A stretch of 64,000 bases of DNA. Origin: Rhopalosiphum padi. Its lineage: Eukaryota > Arthropoda > Insecta > Hemiptera > Aphididae. A program made the position numbers and the translations under genes. How positions within the stretch are numbered: the stretch's first letter is position 1; every line of letters begins with the position of its first letter. Shown here piece by piece: positions 39,396-52,300 of this stretch. The stretch is from contig NC_083598.1 of assembly GCF_020882245.1 (NCBI RefSeq), positions 54,101,858 to 54,165,857 on the forward strand. The letters are read 5' to 3'. The notes under the pieces were generated by a model. That model did not search any database, was not told the origin of the DNA, and was given only the letters and a program-made list of their open reading frames with translations.

Positions 39396-41190
39396 CTATA
39401 CTGAATTATACACGAGTAAAAATGCTTATTATTATTTATCAATTACTCGTCCAAAATTCAATTTTCATATATCAAAGTATTCAAAAAATCATTCTATTTA
39501 CGAATTGCTTAAAAATGCTTGTTGTAAATAAAATAAGTAAAAAAAAATTTTTAATATATTTTATACCTACATATTTTAATTTTTTTATATTTCACACAAT
39601 ATAAAAAAATACCTAGTTATATAGGTCTATAATTATTAATTGTACCTATTAATTATTATATACGTTTTAAACAACACAAAGCATAGTATGTATAGTAGTT
39701 ATCCGGTATCCTGCTACGGGCATGGACCAATTATTGCGCCTAACATAAAATATTCGTTTATATTTCGTTTATATACCAATTGCGCTCCTTATATTTTAGG
39801 ATAAGTATACCTTTTGCGTTTGTATAACACATATTAAAATGCTTGAAAATTAAAACTTATTTATTGATAAATTGATTACTGGTTAAAGTGACTGAGTATA
39901 ATATATTTTATAACAATATCGAGAATTTTATGAAACGAATTATTATGTAATGTACCTATTATACCTAACTGGTATTTAATTTTGAATAATTGACGATCAA
40001 AAGATAACTTGTAAAATGCGAAAAAAATTATTTATTTATATTTGTATTATGTAATATATTATGTATTAATACTCACAAAAATAGGTTAATGTTTTCATTT
40101 ATTTTCTAATAATTATAAATTTATAACAAACTAATATATTTTTCTTAGGTATTGTAAAATGTTTTAAGCAAAATTGGTAAACAATCCCTTCAGTAATTTT
40201 TTATATATAATCAAAATTATTTATTGTAATTTATTTTGTTATCTGTATAGTGTACAGTGTATGGTGTATATAGGTTATAATTATTAAATTTTAATGAAAA
40301 TAAGAGTTTTACTCCTATACATTATTATTTGAACAACAAAGCACTAAATAAATAATAGTTCAAAAATATAATTATAAGTATATATAGCCATTTATAGTAA
40401 TTGTTAATTAAAGTTATATTTAGGATCAATAGAAAAAATAAAAAAATTAAAATAAGTATGTATAATATTATACCGCTGAATCACTAATGAATATAGGTAT
40501 GTATAATATATAAAATATTTACCTTCTACTTATTGCTTATCATAATATAATATTCGTATTAACAATTTAACGCTTGACATCTATATATAAATTCTATGGT
40601 ACTTATTTTATATACCAAGCCAATCATATTACAATATAATAATATATAATTACAAAATATTGTGCGTCGATTCCTAGCTACGGAGTAGGGGCCGAATTCT
40701 GACACCGCAGTAGGTTAAGAAGACGTGTTGAACGATTCAGTTAGACGACAGTTATATACATGAACAAATTGTAAATTTTTAATGACCCGATAATGTGTCG
40801 AAGGGTTTTAATTCGAATTTAAAATATAATTATTTCATATTTAATGTATTAATGTATTATATATATATGTGCTGTGCTTGTTATCTTATTGATTCCCGTC
40901 ATACATAACTGTAGTGGATTACCTATATCGTACTTCATCCGGAGAACTATTATACGCGCAGGTGAAAGTTTTATCTAATTGTTACATCTATTAATAATAC
41001 ATTTTAGTATTGTAAAATTGTATACCTAATAAGTAATAACTCTACCTGCCTCTATGGCTTTGCAGTGAGACCGACAATTTAATACAGAATTATATTTACA
41101 TTATATATTTAGGTATATCTTCTATACTGAAAACACATTTTATATATTATAATGTTTCTAGTATGTTTCTACAACAAAAAAAATCAAGAG
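39396..41190. other. gene-free A+T-rich DNA
   Basis: No exon or RNA gene is supported. The 60-codon frame at 39422-39604 is A/T-driven. The patch at 40665-40760 is relatively rich in CpG, but nothing can be assigned to it. Confidence 0.4.
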
Positions 41191-41583
41191 GACGTACCCG
41201 CAATAATATGTTGTCTCCGTCTTACACACGTACATGGCAAATTTTCGTTCAGTAGTTTCAATACTGACAATACTGTGCTGTCTGTGATGTTAGTTATATT
41301 ACAGTGAATTGACCTATTATAAAATACAAAGGTAAAATTATTATCTAAGGCCCCACGTAGGCTTTTATTTATATTATAATTATTTTTAAGTAAGTTATGA
41401 CTTTTTTGAAACTCTACATGGGGGTTCTAAATAATAATCTTACCTTTAAAATGTATAATAGGTCAATTCACTCACTCTAATATCAAAACTAACAGCTCAA
41501 TATTGAAGCTTATGAACGAACATTTGCTATAGGTATGACGAACATGTGAAAGACGGAGACAACACATGCGAGTACTATACGTC
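41191..41583. repeat. 393-bp fold-back (long inverted-repeat) element
   Basis: The arms are imperfect inverted copies over most of the length. 'atgttgtctccgtctta' (about 41208-41224) pairs with 'gaaagacggagacaacacatg' (about 41546-41567). 'gaattgacctattataaaat' (41305-41325) pairs with 'aatgtataataggtcaattc' (41450-41470). 'ggccccacgtagg' pairs with 'tctacatgggggt'. Nothing is encoded. A related arm, 'tctctgtcttacaaattt', occurs at about 43432. Superfamily unknown. Confidence 0.7.
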
Positions 41584-41592
41584 TTCTTAAGG

Positions 41593-41962
41593 CAGTGGTT
41601 CTCAATTGGTGGTCCTCGAACCCTCAGGGGTCTGCGTGTTGATGTTAGGGGGTCCATGGTTGTGTAGTACTGAAGTGATATTTTTATTTTATTTTAGTAA
41701 AATTATTAAATTCATAGTGGTTTTAAATTCTAGATGTTTTGAATTATCACTATTGAAACTCGCTTATCGGGAAAAAGGTCGACAATTAATAATTTATTAA
41801 TATTATATCATTTTCATATGAAAAAATAAAATAGATGTTTAATTACAATTAAACAAGATTGAAAAGTAAGTATTCACAAATAAGGCCAATAAGGGGTCGC
41901 TAAACCAATTTAAGTTATAGGTACCTAGGGGTTCGTGGTTTCATACTAAATGGGAACCATTT
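41593..41962. mobile_element. 370-bp hAT (Charlie-like) miniature element
   Basis: The left end 'cagtggttctcaattgg' is of the classic hAT type, and the right end '...aatgggaaccattt' is its imperfect inverse. Both are flanked by an identical 8-bp duplication, 'tcttaagg' (41585-41592 and 41963-41970). It inserted immediately beside the fold-back element. The frames overlapping it (41472-41657 minus, 41606-41800 plus) are not genes. Confidence 0.8.
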
Positions 41963-41970
41963 TCTTAAGG

Positions 41971-43800
41971 GTGTAAAGAGGTACTCTTATTAATAATGTA
42001 CGTTCATGTTCATTAAAACTTAAAACCTATAGATACCTACTGAAAAATAAGTATAAATAAATATTTTATTATAAATATTTTAAGTCCTAACAAAAATTAA
42101 TTATGTGACTATTCGTTTGAAATTCAATGTTTATACATTGAAGTACATCACACAAATGGTCTTCTTCGAAATATTAATTTAAAAATGTATGTTTTTTTAT
42201 TAAAAAAAAAATACCTATTTGTATATAATCAATGGCCAGTAGCATCAAAATGCTCTACAATTTACATATTGTAAGTATAGAACCAATCATAGATGCGAGT
42301 GTGCGACAGCCGCTATATTATAATATTATTTTTAGTTGTATTTTTAATTTGATTAATAAATTACCAATTTTAGTCAATAATTCACATCAATTTAACATAA
42401 TTCTTGAATTAATTAAATGTATCATTTTTAAATAATATTAAAAAACTAATTAAGTTAGATTATATATTATATTATACTATACGTAATATATGTACCTATA
42501 TATAATCTATATGTAATATAGCATTTAATCCTCAAAAATAATTGCTGGCTCACGTCGGTAGAGTTAAATGTAGTATATTTCATATTATAATATACATAAT
42601 ACTATTAATACTGTAGTATAGCTATGAGGATCTTTTATTTATACTTTGTATAGTAGTTACTATAATAGAGGCACAATACTGTTTTATAATAATAATAATA
42701 AAATACTGCAAATTATTAAAACATTAATGTAGATACCTAGTTGGATTTTAAAATGAGATGGCAATAGATTTCTTTAAGCTTTTAAAGAAATCACGTACTC
42801 ATTTAAAAAAATTTAAATACTGCAGGTATACTGTACGAAAAATTGACCACAGTAAGTTTATCTCAACATTGAGATTGCGCTATATATTTCACCTTAAACG
42901 AATTGTAGGACAGAAAGTAGTTTATCGTGTTTAAACGTACAAAACTACAACTATTGCAATCTCCAAACCAGAACGCCACAAATTGCTATCATACCGAATG
43001 CTGATTATGTACATATGTACTATATAGTAATAGTATAGGTACTGACGGTAATGTATAGTGTATAATATGTGGCTTTGTAGCGGCAGTGTTATGCGTATAT
43101 TATAAGTATGAATGTGCTCTATATAATATAAGATTGTGGTGATTGCATATTATATATACAGGTATTTTCAACTCTTATAAAATATTCAAATAAGAATTTT
43201 AAATAGAACCCACACCACATTATCTCCATTCTTCAATACAGATTAAATGACATCGGCGTCCCAAAAAATTATACAGTTTTCCAACGCTTAAGCTTAACCA
43301 CGTTTGATGTTCCATATAACGATTTAACGCGTTATGTTACGCATTAATATACTCGGTTATTCGTATACATAGTAAGTACTTTCATGTGCAGTTATCTAAT
43401 AAATAATTGAATAACAACATGTGCGTGTTTTCTCTGTCTTACAAATTTACAATGTAGAAAATTTGCGTTAACTAATATTTTAATTATTATTAATTATCAG
43501 TTTATACAATACACACCTCACTTAAAAATTAAAATATCACAAAAAAACCAAAGTACAAGTACCATTATATAATTCTGTTAAGTACTTTTAAGTTTAACTA
43601 TAGTCATATATTGATATATATATACATAATCTATATAGGTATATGTAGACAACATATTTTAGTATTAAAGATATAAACACAAAACTTAGAATTAACATAA
43701 TAATAATATTATATAGGTAGTCTGTGTTCTGATGGAGGTGTTTTTTCAATATTTTAATTTTTAAGCAAACTTTGACTGAGTTAAGTATTACATTTTAAAA
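41971..43800. other. gene-free A+T-rich DNA
   Basis: No coding exon is supported. A weak copy of the fold-back arm lies at about 43420-43470, and the 67-codon frame at 42232 is not convincing. Confidence 0.4.
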
Positions 43801-43960
43801 ATTAACATATCAAAAACAACCTCTTGCATAAACAATGCTATACCTTTTTAAGTTTGATATTATTAAAAGTTAAAATTAACGAAACTAAACTTACTAAACA
43901 TGAAGTTCACATATTGAACGTAAATTTGCGATTGCGATTTTACGCATTTTTAAGGCGGTT
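43801..43960 (+). repeat. diverged repeat, copy 1
   Basis: Shares 'acaacctcttgcat', 'tttgatattattaaaa' and 'cat.gaa.ttcacatattgaacgtaaattt' in the same order with 45797-45955. A frame in both copies reads KHEVHILNVNLR. The shared reading frame may be coincidental to the DNA similarity. A dispersed repeat is the simplest explanation. Confidence 0.5.
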
Positions 43961-45796
43961 ACATCAAATACAAGCTCTTAAGATATTTTATTTTTCAATC
44001 AAAAATAACTATTCATTATTATAAGTGAAAAATATTAAAATTGATCGATTATAAACCAAAATTTTATTTTGATTATTCTTTAGTATTGGCTCATAAATCA
44101 TGATTATAAAAAAATTAACTAGGTATTTAAAAAAATATAAAACGATATGACATGGTAGGTATCACAAAAAAATATGATTTTCGAATTAATGCATTATTTT
44201 GTTTCTTTATAAAAAAAAGTGTTAGTGAATATACACTAATATACAATAATATATTGTACTAACAGTTCCTACTTATATTTGGCGTGAATGCGTTTAATAC
44301 ATTTAAGTGGCTATGTATAATATATGCACTAATTTAAGTAAAATTTTCTATTTTTAAAAATAATATATCTTTATTTAGTTTGACCTCTCTACGTTTATTT
44401 TAAAACAGTGTTTTTATTATTTTTTTTTAATTTAATATAAAAGTATTATGCTTTTGCAGTTTATTAAATTAAAAATATTTAAGTTGTCGTTAAAAACAAA
44501 TAAAATACAAAATAGTAATAAATTTTATTTTGTTGTTTTTGTTAAATGAATTATAAATACTTCAATCCCTTAAAATAAAATTATTTAAAAATTTAAAAAT
44601 TAATTTAGATAGTGAATATTTAGGTACCTATATGTAAATAATGGATAATTTTTACAATTTTCCAAAAGTAACTACTTTAATTATTAATTTCCTCTTTATA
44701 CCATCATTCACGCCGAGTCATACATCTTACGATATTATACACCACCTTATTTATTTATCGTATATTTGTATTAGTGTACCAAATTATTGTTCATTTAAAA
44801 ATATCCATTGTTGTACATTTTAATCAAAAAAATTCCATAAGATTTACATTTACATGATGTAGGTACCTATTATATAGTATACGTGTAACTGATATGAGGA
44901 TACCTGCAGTTGGCTATTTGTATTATAAGATATAAAATATAGGTATAGAATCTATACTTTAGATATGCCGAATGCTCATATATATATTGAATGGTAGTTT
45001 TAGGAATCAGACAGACTTGTAGGCAGCAGACGTCTGCATAAAGTCCCTCCGATATGAATGTATTAAATACCTTAATGTTGTGTACATATTATATAGTACA
45101 GTTGCATTATAATTTATTTATTTCAATTTAACATTGTTGCAATCTACAGTGTAATATGAGTAGTATCATGGCTAGTGACTAGTGAGTACTGCTGAGTATA
45201 ATAATTGTTTTGAAATTAAAAGAGTTATCACCACTTAAAAAACACATAGTAACTAATTAGGTATATTGACATATAGCTATATAATATAATATCAAGTCTT
45301 CGTGATTGTTATTATTGGTGTCTGATCGTCGCGACTCGATAATATATTATGGTCTTAGGAGTAATAAACGATTAAACTGAATAACATTACAGTATAATAT
45401 GATTTCCTGCTAAATTATTTTCACATATAATATAATAAATAATAATAATATATTATTTATTCGCATAAAATAATATTCATTTATCAAGTATCAACTAAGT
45501 AATAAAAAATAGGTAATGTGTAGAGTATATACGCACCGTGTTCCGATAAAATATGTCGTTTCTTCAAAATGTTTAAAGAACATAATACGATAACTATGCA
45601 TACAGCTAGGTCGTCCAAGATAATTTCAGTAGTATTTTAGTTTTAAAATATTTCAAAAACTGTTTCCATGAAAGTACGATTCCAGACAATAGCCAATAGG
45701 AAAACTCCGACAGTTGTTTACTGCATTAAGCCAGGCAAACCAGCAAATAGCAAATGCTGAAAATATGGCCTATAGGTATAAGTTTTATAATTAACT

Positions 45797-45955
45797 TATC
45801 GAACACAACCTCTTGCAAAACAATGTTAAATATACCTTCAACCTTGACATTTGATATTATTAAAACTAACGAAAATAAACATGAGGTGCACATACTGAAC
45901 GTAAACTTACGATGTTACACACGATGCGAGCACGTCAAATGCAGGCGTAGCTTTT
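45797..45955 (+). repeat. diverged repeat, copy 2
   Basis: The same-orientation relative of 43801-43960, about 2 kb downstream, with the same ordered blocks ('acaacctcttgcaaaacaat', 'tttgatattattaaaactaa', 'catgaggtgcacatactga'). Confidence 0.5.
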
Positions 45956-46071
45956 TAAATATTTTGTACTATAAGATAATTAATCGCATTAAAATATCAA
46001 ATAGTTTTAATATAATGTAGGTAGTAGAGGTATATGTGGGTGTTCTAAATTTTATTTGTCATCAGTGACAT

Positions 46072-46198
46072 AGGGCCCGTAGCCAGATGAATTATTCGGA
46101 GGGGGGGGAATAGAAAAAAACCAATATAAATCGCTGTCTTCCGATACAAATGCTAGGAGGCCAATGCCCCTTTCTGCTCCCCCGAGGCTACGGGCCTG
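46072..46198. mobile_element. 127-bp hAT-like miniature element
   Basis: Inverted ends 'agggcccgtagcc' and 'ggctacgggcctg' with purine and pyrimidine runs inside (G-run at 46101, C-run near 46178). The flanks 'agtgacat' and 'aatggcat' are an imperfect 8-bp duplication (6 of 8). No coding content. Confidence 0.6.
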
Positions 46199-46207
46199 CA
46201 ATGGCAT

Positions 46208-47091
46208 ACATTGGATGGTGCAAATGATGGTAGCACTTACATCACCAGAAAATCATAAAAACGCATATAATTTCTATTTTCAAAAGTCATTAAACAAGTA
46301 TAACAAATACATACTGTATAATACAAATATACAATTGTAAGTGTCATTTGTATACTAATTAGATTCAACTATAGGTAAACAATTTTTTGGTGATACGACT
46401 GATACGCATGACTTGAATACCGAGTTGAGAATTTTTAATAGTATTTTTAATTAAAAATATAGCAACGTTTCAGTATCTGGCAAATTAGAATCAAAAATAG
46501 AATATATAGGTACTTAAGACAAAATTATATCCATTAAGGATTTCCATTAATAATGAAGTTATTAAAAATGATCTTAACCGTAGCAACTATTAACTAATAC
46601 AAATTGTGAATGATTATTTTCCATATCTTAGAACGACGATAGGCAAAGAATGGTTAAATAGCTTATTATAGCTACTTTACAATTTAAAAAAAGTTATAAT
46701 ATTAGTAATTGATAAGTTTAATGGAATATGTTTTAAAGATGTCAGTACTCGACTCAGTTAAAATACAAATTGTTCATTATTATTTATTTTTTTAATGTTA
46801 TAAATAAAGTTTTTCCTATTAAAATAATCCAATGTCTATTTTTTAATTTCATAAAAAAAAAAATTGGTAGATAAAATTAAATTTCTTATAAGTCGGGGAT
46901 TTATAAAGGAAGTTGGACTATTGGTGGGTTATAAATTAAAACATTTCTTTTTATACCATCAAAAATTGAGGCCAATTTATGCCACTATTTGTCATATACT
47001 AGTTTTATAAATAAATATATACATTTTATATAGTTTATTCATTATTATTAACAATTATTAAAATATATTTTTTATCGTATGATGTGAAGTC
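46208..47091. other. gene-free A+T-rich DNA
   Basis: Nothing is supported. This is the region just upstream of the signal-peptide exon at 47092, and no clear promoter element is seen. Confidence 0.35.
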
Positions 47092-47176
47092 ATGAAGATA
47101 TATAACGCATGCATTTTTGTAGTTTTGTTTATTTATTGTTTCAGTGTGGCGCTAGCCGCTAATCCCTATGATATAG
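47092..47176 (+). CDS. signal-peptide exon (alternative first exon of the symporter, or first exon of a separate secreted protein)
   Basis: The ATG opens MKIYNACIFVVLFIYCFSVA and then LAANPYDI: a basic residue, a strongly hydrophobic core and an ALA-A cleavage-like site, ending 'ATAG|gtatgt' in phase 1. The next clear acceptor, at 49887, starts with two bases that complete a glycine codon, so it can splice in frame to the SLC5 gene 2.7 kb downstream and give a 608-aa product. SLC5 proteins do not usually have a cleaved signal peptide. It may instead belong to an independent secreted protein whose other exons I cannot find. Confidence 0.4.
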
Positions 47177-48880
47177 GTATGTACAGTATACGTATGACTA
47201 TAGAGACCCGAGACCGCAACATATTATTTACCTATTTACCATATTATAGTACCTCACGTCCTCATCTATTCAACCTCAAAATATGTTCTCTTAGTTCGAT
47301 TAAAAAAAATAATTGATGAATAATTGGCGGGATGCTCTTATTTGCTTTTCGAATTTTCGATACCTAATAAATTATTGTCGATTAGTAAACACTTAACTAC
47401 TAAGTCTTCCCCTCTTGTAATTAATAATAAATTATTGTAATTGTATTTGGTCATTTGGATATTTAAACAAATCTGATTTACCGTGCATTGACCCAGTATA
47501 CTCGTATTACTCCGTGACACACGTCCTTCAAGCTGTGTATACCTACAAACAGTACAAACTAGTACGTATTTATCTATAAGTATGTACAAAACTGTTTCCC
47601 AAAAATAAATCACGAGGTCAAGTTTCTGTAAAATTGTCTACGAACCAAATAAACTACCTATATGATAATTAATATTATAGCTAATATAATATATATAGAT
47701 GAAATTTAAATATGTATATTATTTATAGTATACTATACCTATCGTCTATTACATAATAAATTAGATAAATTAAATATAATTTATACAGAGATATAGCATT
47801 GAAATATCATAATTTAATCATATATTGATATATTATAAATACCTAAATGAGTAAATGATATATTGATAACTGATAAGTAATACATTAATTTAAGTACAGC
47901 CTTATGTCCTTATAGCTATAGAGTGGTCTATTTAAATGGCTACACTTATTTAATATTTACATTTTTGTGTTTATCATAAAAATGTTTTTTAACATAATCT
48001 ATTAGCCATCTAATTTAATGTTATTTGTACAAAATACTTAATTGTTGACTAGGTACCATATTTTTTTTATCGTAGTGATTTTTAGGGTTTTTAATGTTTT
48101 TATTATTTTTGTAAAAAAAAAAAGTTAGATCAAAAGCAGTATACTTTTACAAAAATGTTGATGTAGATATAAAGACTTATTACCTCGTATACCACCTAAT
48201 ACATATCGAAATATGTCAAATATGAATATCGAATACTGAACAAATCATTTTTATTACTAAATATTTGGCCTAAGTAAGCGGAGGGAATTAGCAAAGGGTA
48301 AAGGACACTGGACAATAGTTATATAAAAACTTTTTTCCAAAACTACAAATAAATGAATATAGGTAATCCAATAATCAAAAAGTATAATAAAATAAATATA
48401 GCTAGAAATCACCAGGTAAATATATATATATACCTATGCAGGACAAAAGCTATTTCTGACATCCAACTTTAAAATTATTTAGATTTTTAAAAAAATAAAG
48501 CCTATACCTAATATAATCGAATATGTGCGCTATACCGCCTTTATGGTATGTACAGTAAATAATATGTGTACTGTGTTAGTAGTATGATGAAAAGAAGTCG
48601 CCCAACAATGAAAAATAATTGGCCTATTTAAATGTTGGCACCCACCACATCCCTATTAAAAAACTCAAATGGTGCCTCTGATCTAAGGTATGTTTGGTGT
48701 TCCACAGAATAAAATACCTATGCAATAATAATTCATTTTTATTAATTTTATTCATATTTTATTCTGTACTTATGTAATTCTGTACTATATAGCCACTAAA
48801 GGTGTGATACTGTGATGTCCATCCACCAGAAGAATTTGTATGCTGCTCATGAGTATTTAGCATTTGGCTAATATTATAGT
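47177..48880. other. no further gene recognised
   Basis: A+T-rich interval between the signal-peptide exon and the symporter promoter. The 91-codon minus-strand frame at 47338-47613 has no domain, splice context or coding bias that would support it. Confidence 0.35.
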
Positions 48881-48884
48881 CATA

Positions 48885-49347
48885 GTACATGCGCCGTCCA
48901 CGTGGTTTTTATTATCACGATTTGCGAATTATCAAGATAATATAAAAATGTCAATTAAGTGATCGATTGTACAATCACTACTTGTAGTATTATTGTCAAC
49001 GGCTATGGCAAGCGCCAGATGTTGTCGGCAGACGGCAAGACGATTCTTGATAAACGTTTTTCCACAATCGCGATTCGCGACAACAACTTTACCAATAAAT
49101 TACTATATTATAATTATGTAACTAAATTATAATAATAAATAAAATATACTATATGCTAATTCAGTATGAACTCCTAATCTTTTTAGTTTTTAATTATTTA
49201 ATAGTAATTTATTGTTTTTGTCATTGTGTAGGTACCTATTGACTATTTAAAATTTAGATAGCTATAAATATTGTAATTGGCATATAAATTATAATTGCGT
49301 GATTCGTCATACGGATTATGTGAAATGTGAGATGTGAGACAGTAGCA
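48885..49347 (+). promoter_or_regulatory. probable promoter of the SLC5 symporter
   Basis: 48890-49085 is unusually CpG-rich for this window ('tgcgccgtccacgtgg' including an E-box-like CACGTGG, 'atcgcgattcgcgaca'). It lies about 260 bp upstream of a candidate start codon at 49348. Placement rests on composition and position only. Confidence 0.35.
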
Positions 49348-52300
49348 ATGACCACCAAGCAAAGTTCCGTTGAATTTAATAGTAAATTGTGCTGATAATA
49401 TTTTTTTTAACTGTTACGAGTTTTAAACTACATATTTGATTAGATGAATTATTTTTCTAATATGAATTTTGAATTAAATCGTGAATCTATAGTTCCTATC
49501 TTACTAATAATATCAGCTATGTGACTGACTTTATAATAAAAAGTAAGCATTAATAGATTTGAACTGAAAAACAGTGAGAATAATTATAAGATATCTATAT
49601 AGTATATATAATATTGTTTTGATGTTGGAGCAGAACTTTGGAGCATGTGTTTAACATTTTTACATATTTTGTAATATAATATATTCATATTATAGTTACT
49701 TTTAACTAAATATGTGGTATTCTCTGCTTTTAAGAATTCATGTCTAAATTTTTAATGCCGTATTGGAATTTGGCAATATTTAATTAAACTCAGTTGACAT
49801 AACTAATAGTTAGGTACTAAATTAAAAATATTTATTAATAGGTAGTAAATAAATGATTTTATTAACTATGACTTCAATGTTTTCAGGTACTTATTTGTTA
49901 GATCGCACTATACTAGTGATCGTGATGGCGTTTGGTATCGTTGATTATATTGTGTTTGCAATAATGTTGGTAATGTCGGCTTCAATAGGCATATACTATA
50001 GATTTACCGGTGGCAAACAAAAAACAACACAAGTAATTTTTAGTTTACTTATTGATATTATTTTAAATTATTATTTTTAAAATTAAATTTCAATATTTAA
50101 AGGAATACATGCTGGGTAATAAAAATCAAGGCGTTGTACCAGTTGCGTTTTCATTGATGGCCAGTTTTATGTCTGCTATAACATTATTTGGCGTGAGTTC
50201 AGAGAACTATTACCATGGTACACAATTTGTTGCTATAAATTTATCATATGTCTTGGGAACTCCAATAATTGCCTACATATTTTTACCTGTATTCTTCAAA
50301 CTTGGAAATTTATCTGTTTATGAAGTAAGATGTAATATTTTTATTGAAAGTAGAATAGATCTTTCTCACTTTTATATACTTATAATTTATTGTTCACATA
50401 CTTGCTAGATATTAGGTAATTCAATAATTTTTGTACTAATAGTAATAATATTTATTTGATTGGTACTTATAATATATATTTTATATTTACAGTATTTAGA
50501 AAAAAGATTTGGTCGATTAACAAGGACTTTTACATCTATGGCATTTAGTATGCAAATGATACTTTATATGTCAATAGTGTTATATGCCCCGTCATTGGCT
50601 TTAGGAGCTATAACTGGATTATCTTTAACCTCTTCTATTATACTAGTGGGTTTAGTATGTGTATTTTATTCAACAATTGGAGGAATTAAAGCAGTCATTA
50701 TTACAGACGTATTTCAAGTAATTATTCAGTAAATATAATCATAGTCGAGTATATTTTGTTAACTGTATTATTTGCTATTTTGTTGAAATTATCAAATAAT
50801 ATTATATATTTACTGTTGTACTAGTTTCATAAATTTAAGTTTTTGATTAATTTATATTTATTAATTATCTTGGGTGTAGCTAATATTTTGGATCAAAATG
50901 AATTTAATAACTATAACATATTATGGTACCTAATTGGAAAAAAATAACCCTAGTATAAAAATGAATCAAATAACTAATTAGCAGGGCTAGGATTTATATG
51001 CGATAAAAATAATTGGAACTCGCGTCGTATGCTATCTACATGAAAAATGTATCTACCAAAATTGTGTGTTGGCGTTGTATGTTATCTACAATTTTCCACC
51101 CCGCAATTTGTAGATTGTTGGTGTCGTCTGTGCATCTAGACATTAATTACATTAAAGAACTCTTTTTCATGTCTTCAAAAAACTGGTCAAAAAGATTCTT
51201 TGATGCATTGAGTGAACGTCACCACTCTTCCATCAACTGCCGTTCCAATAAGTTAGTGGCACCACGTGTTTTTATGCCATATTTTATTTTGAATTAACTT
51301 TTTGGCATACTTTAGCAGTGGGTAAGACACCACATTGTTTTAAAAAATTGGTGCAAGATTCATCATTGTAAATAACATGTCTATAAAAGTCAATAAAATG
51401 TTCCATTTTGATTTAACAAAAAATAATTACATAAATAATTTAATAAAATAATTTAATTTGAAAATAATTTAAGCATACACCACTTTTACAAAAGTCATAT
51501 GTCTACTAGCTATGATATGTGTAAAGTGTAGACTGTAGAGTGTATTATTGATGTTTATAATTATACGGTTACACCTGCAATATTAGTCTCCGTACAAAGT
51601 ATTAAGTAGATATCAACCGAAAGGTAGATAACATATAACGCGATCAAAGTTCAGGTAGATAGCATACGACGCGAGTTCCAAATAATTATAAAATATGCAT
51701 TTAAATTTTTATAAGATACACACAAAAATGTAGTTACAAAAAAAAATATTTATTTATTTAAATACATCAGTGATTGGCTGTTTGTCTTAATCAGACACAA
51801 ACGCAGGAAAACATTTTGGGAGGGGGGCTAGAAAAAATGTACATAAATATCATACTATATTAATTTGTAGGTCAGATAATTTATTTTTTATTTCTGATAT
51901 TTCGTAGGGGTTTAAACACCCAAAACCCCCCCTGCGTTCGCGCCTGGTCTTAATATAATATAATTGAGAAATAAAATAAAATAAAATGATTATATCTAAT
52001 AATTCAATATTATAAAATATAATAATTTACAAATAAAATGAAAAATATATTTCTCCAAGTATGTATTTCATTTTTAAATATTTTGTTTTCTTGTTTAATT
52101 TACTAAATTTTTATATACTGAGTGATTCATTGAACAACATTTATATCTCAAAATATATTAATGCTTTTGAAAATAATTTTTGTAATAATTTTTTAAGTTT
52201 TTACTTTTTTAAATAACAACATACACTTTTTATTTCATATTCTGAAGCAAAATATTTTTCATGCTATTTTGATGTATAAAAATTTAAATTTGGACGAGTA

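Noticed and set aside
50718..50732. Reading exon 4 of the symporter on to a later GT at 50730
   Set aside because: Ending at 50717 keeps the normal 19-residue spacing between TDVFQ and the next Gly-Gly of the family; the later donor would add four residues.
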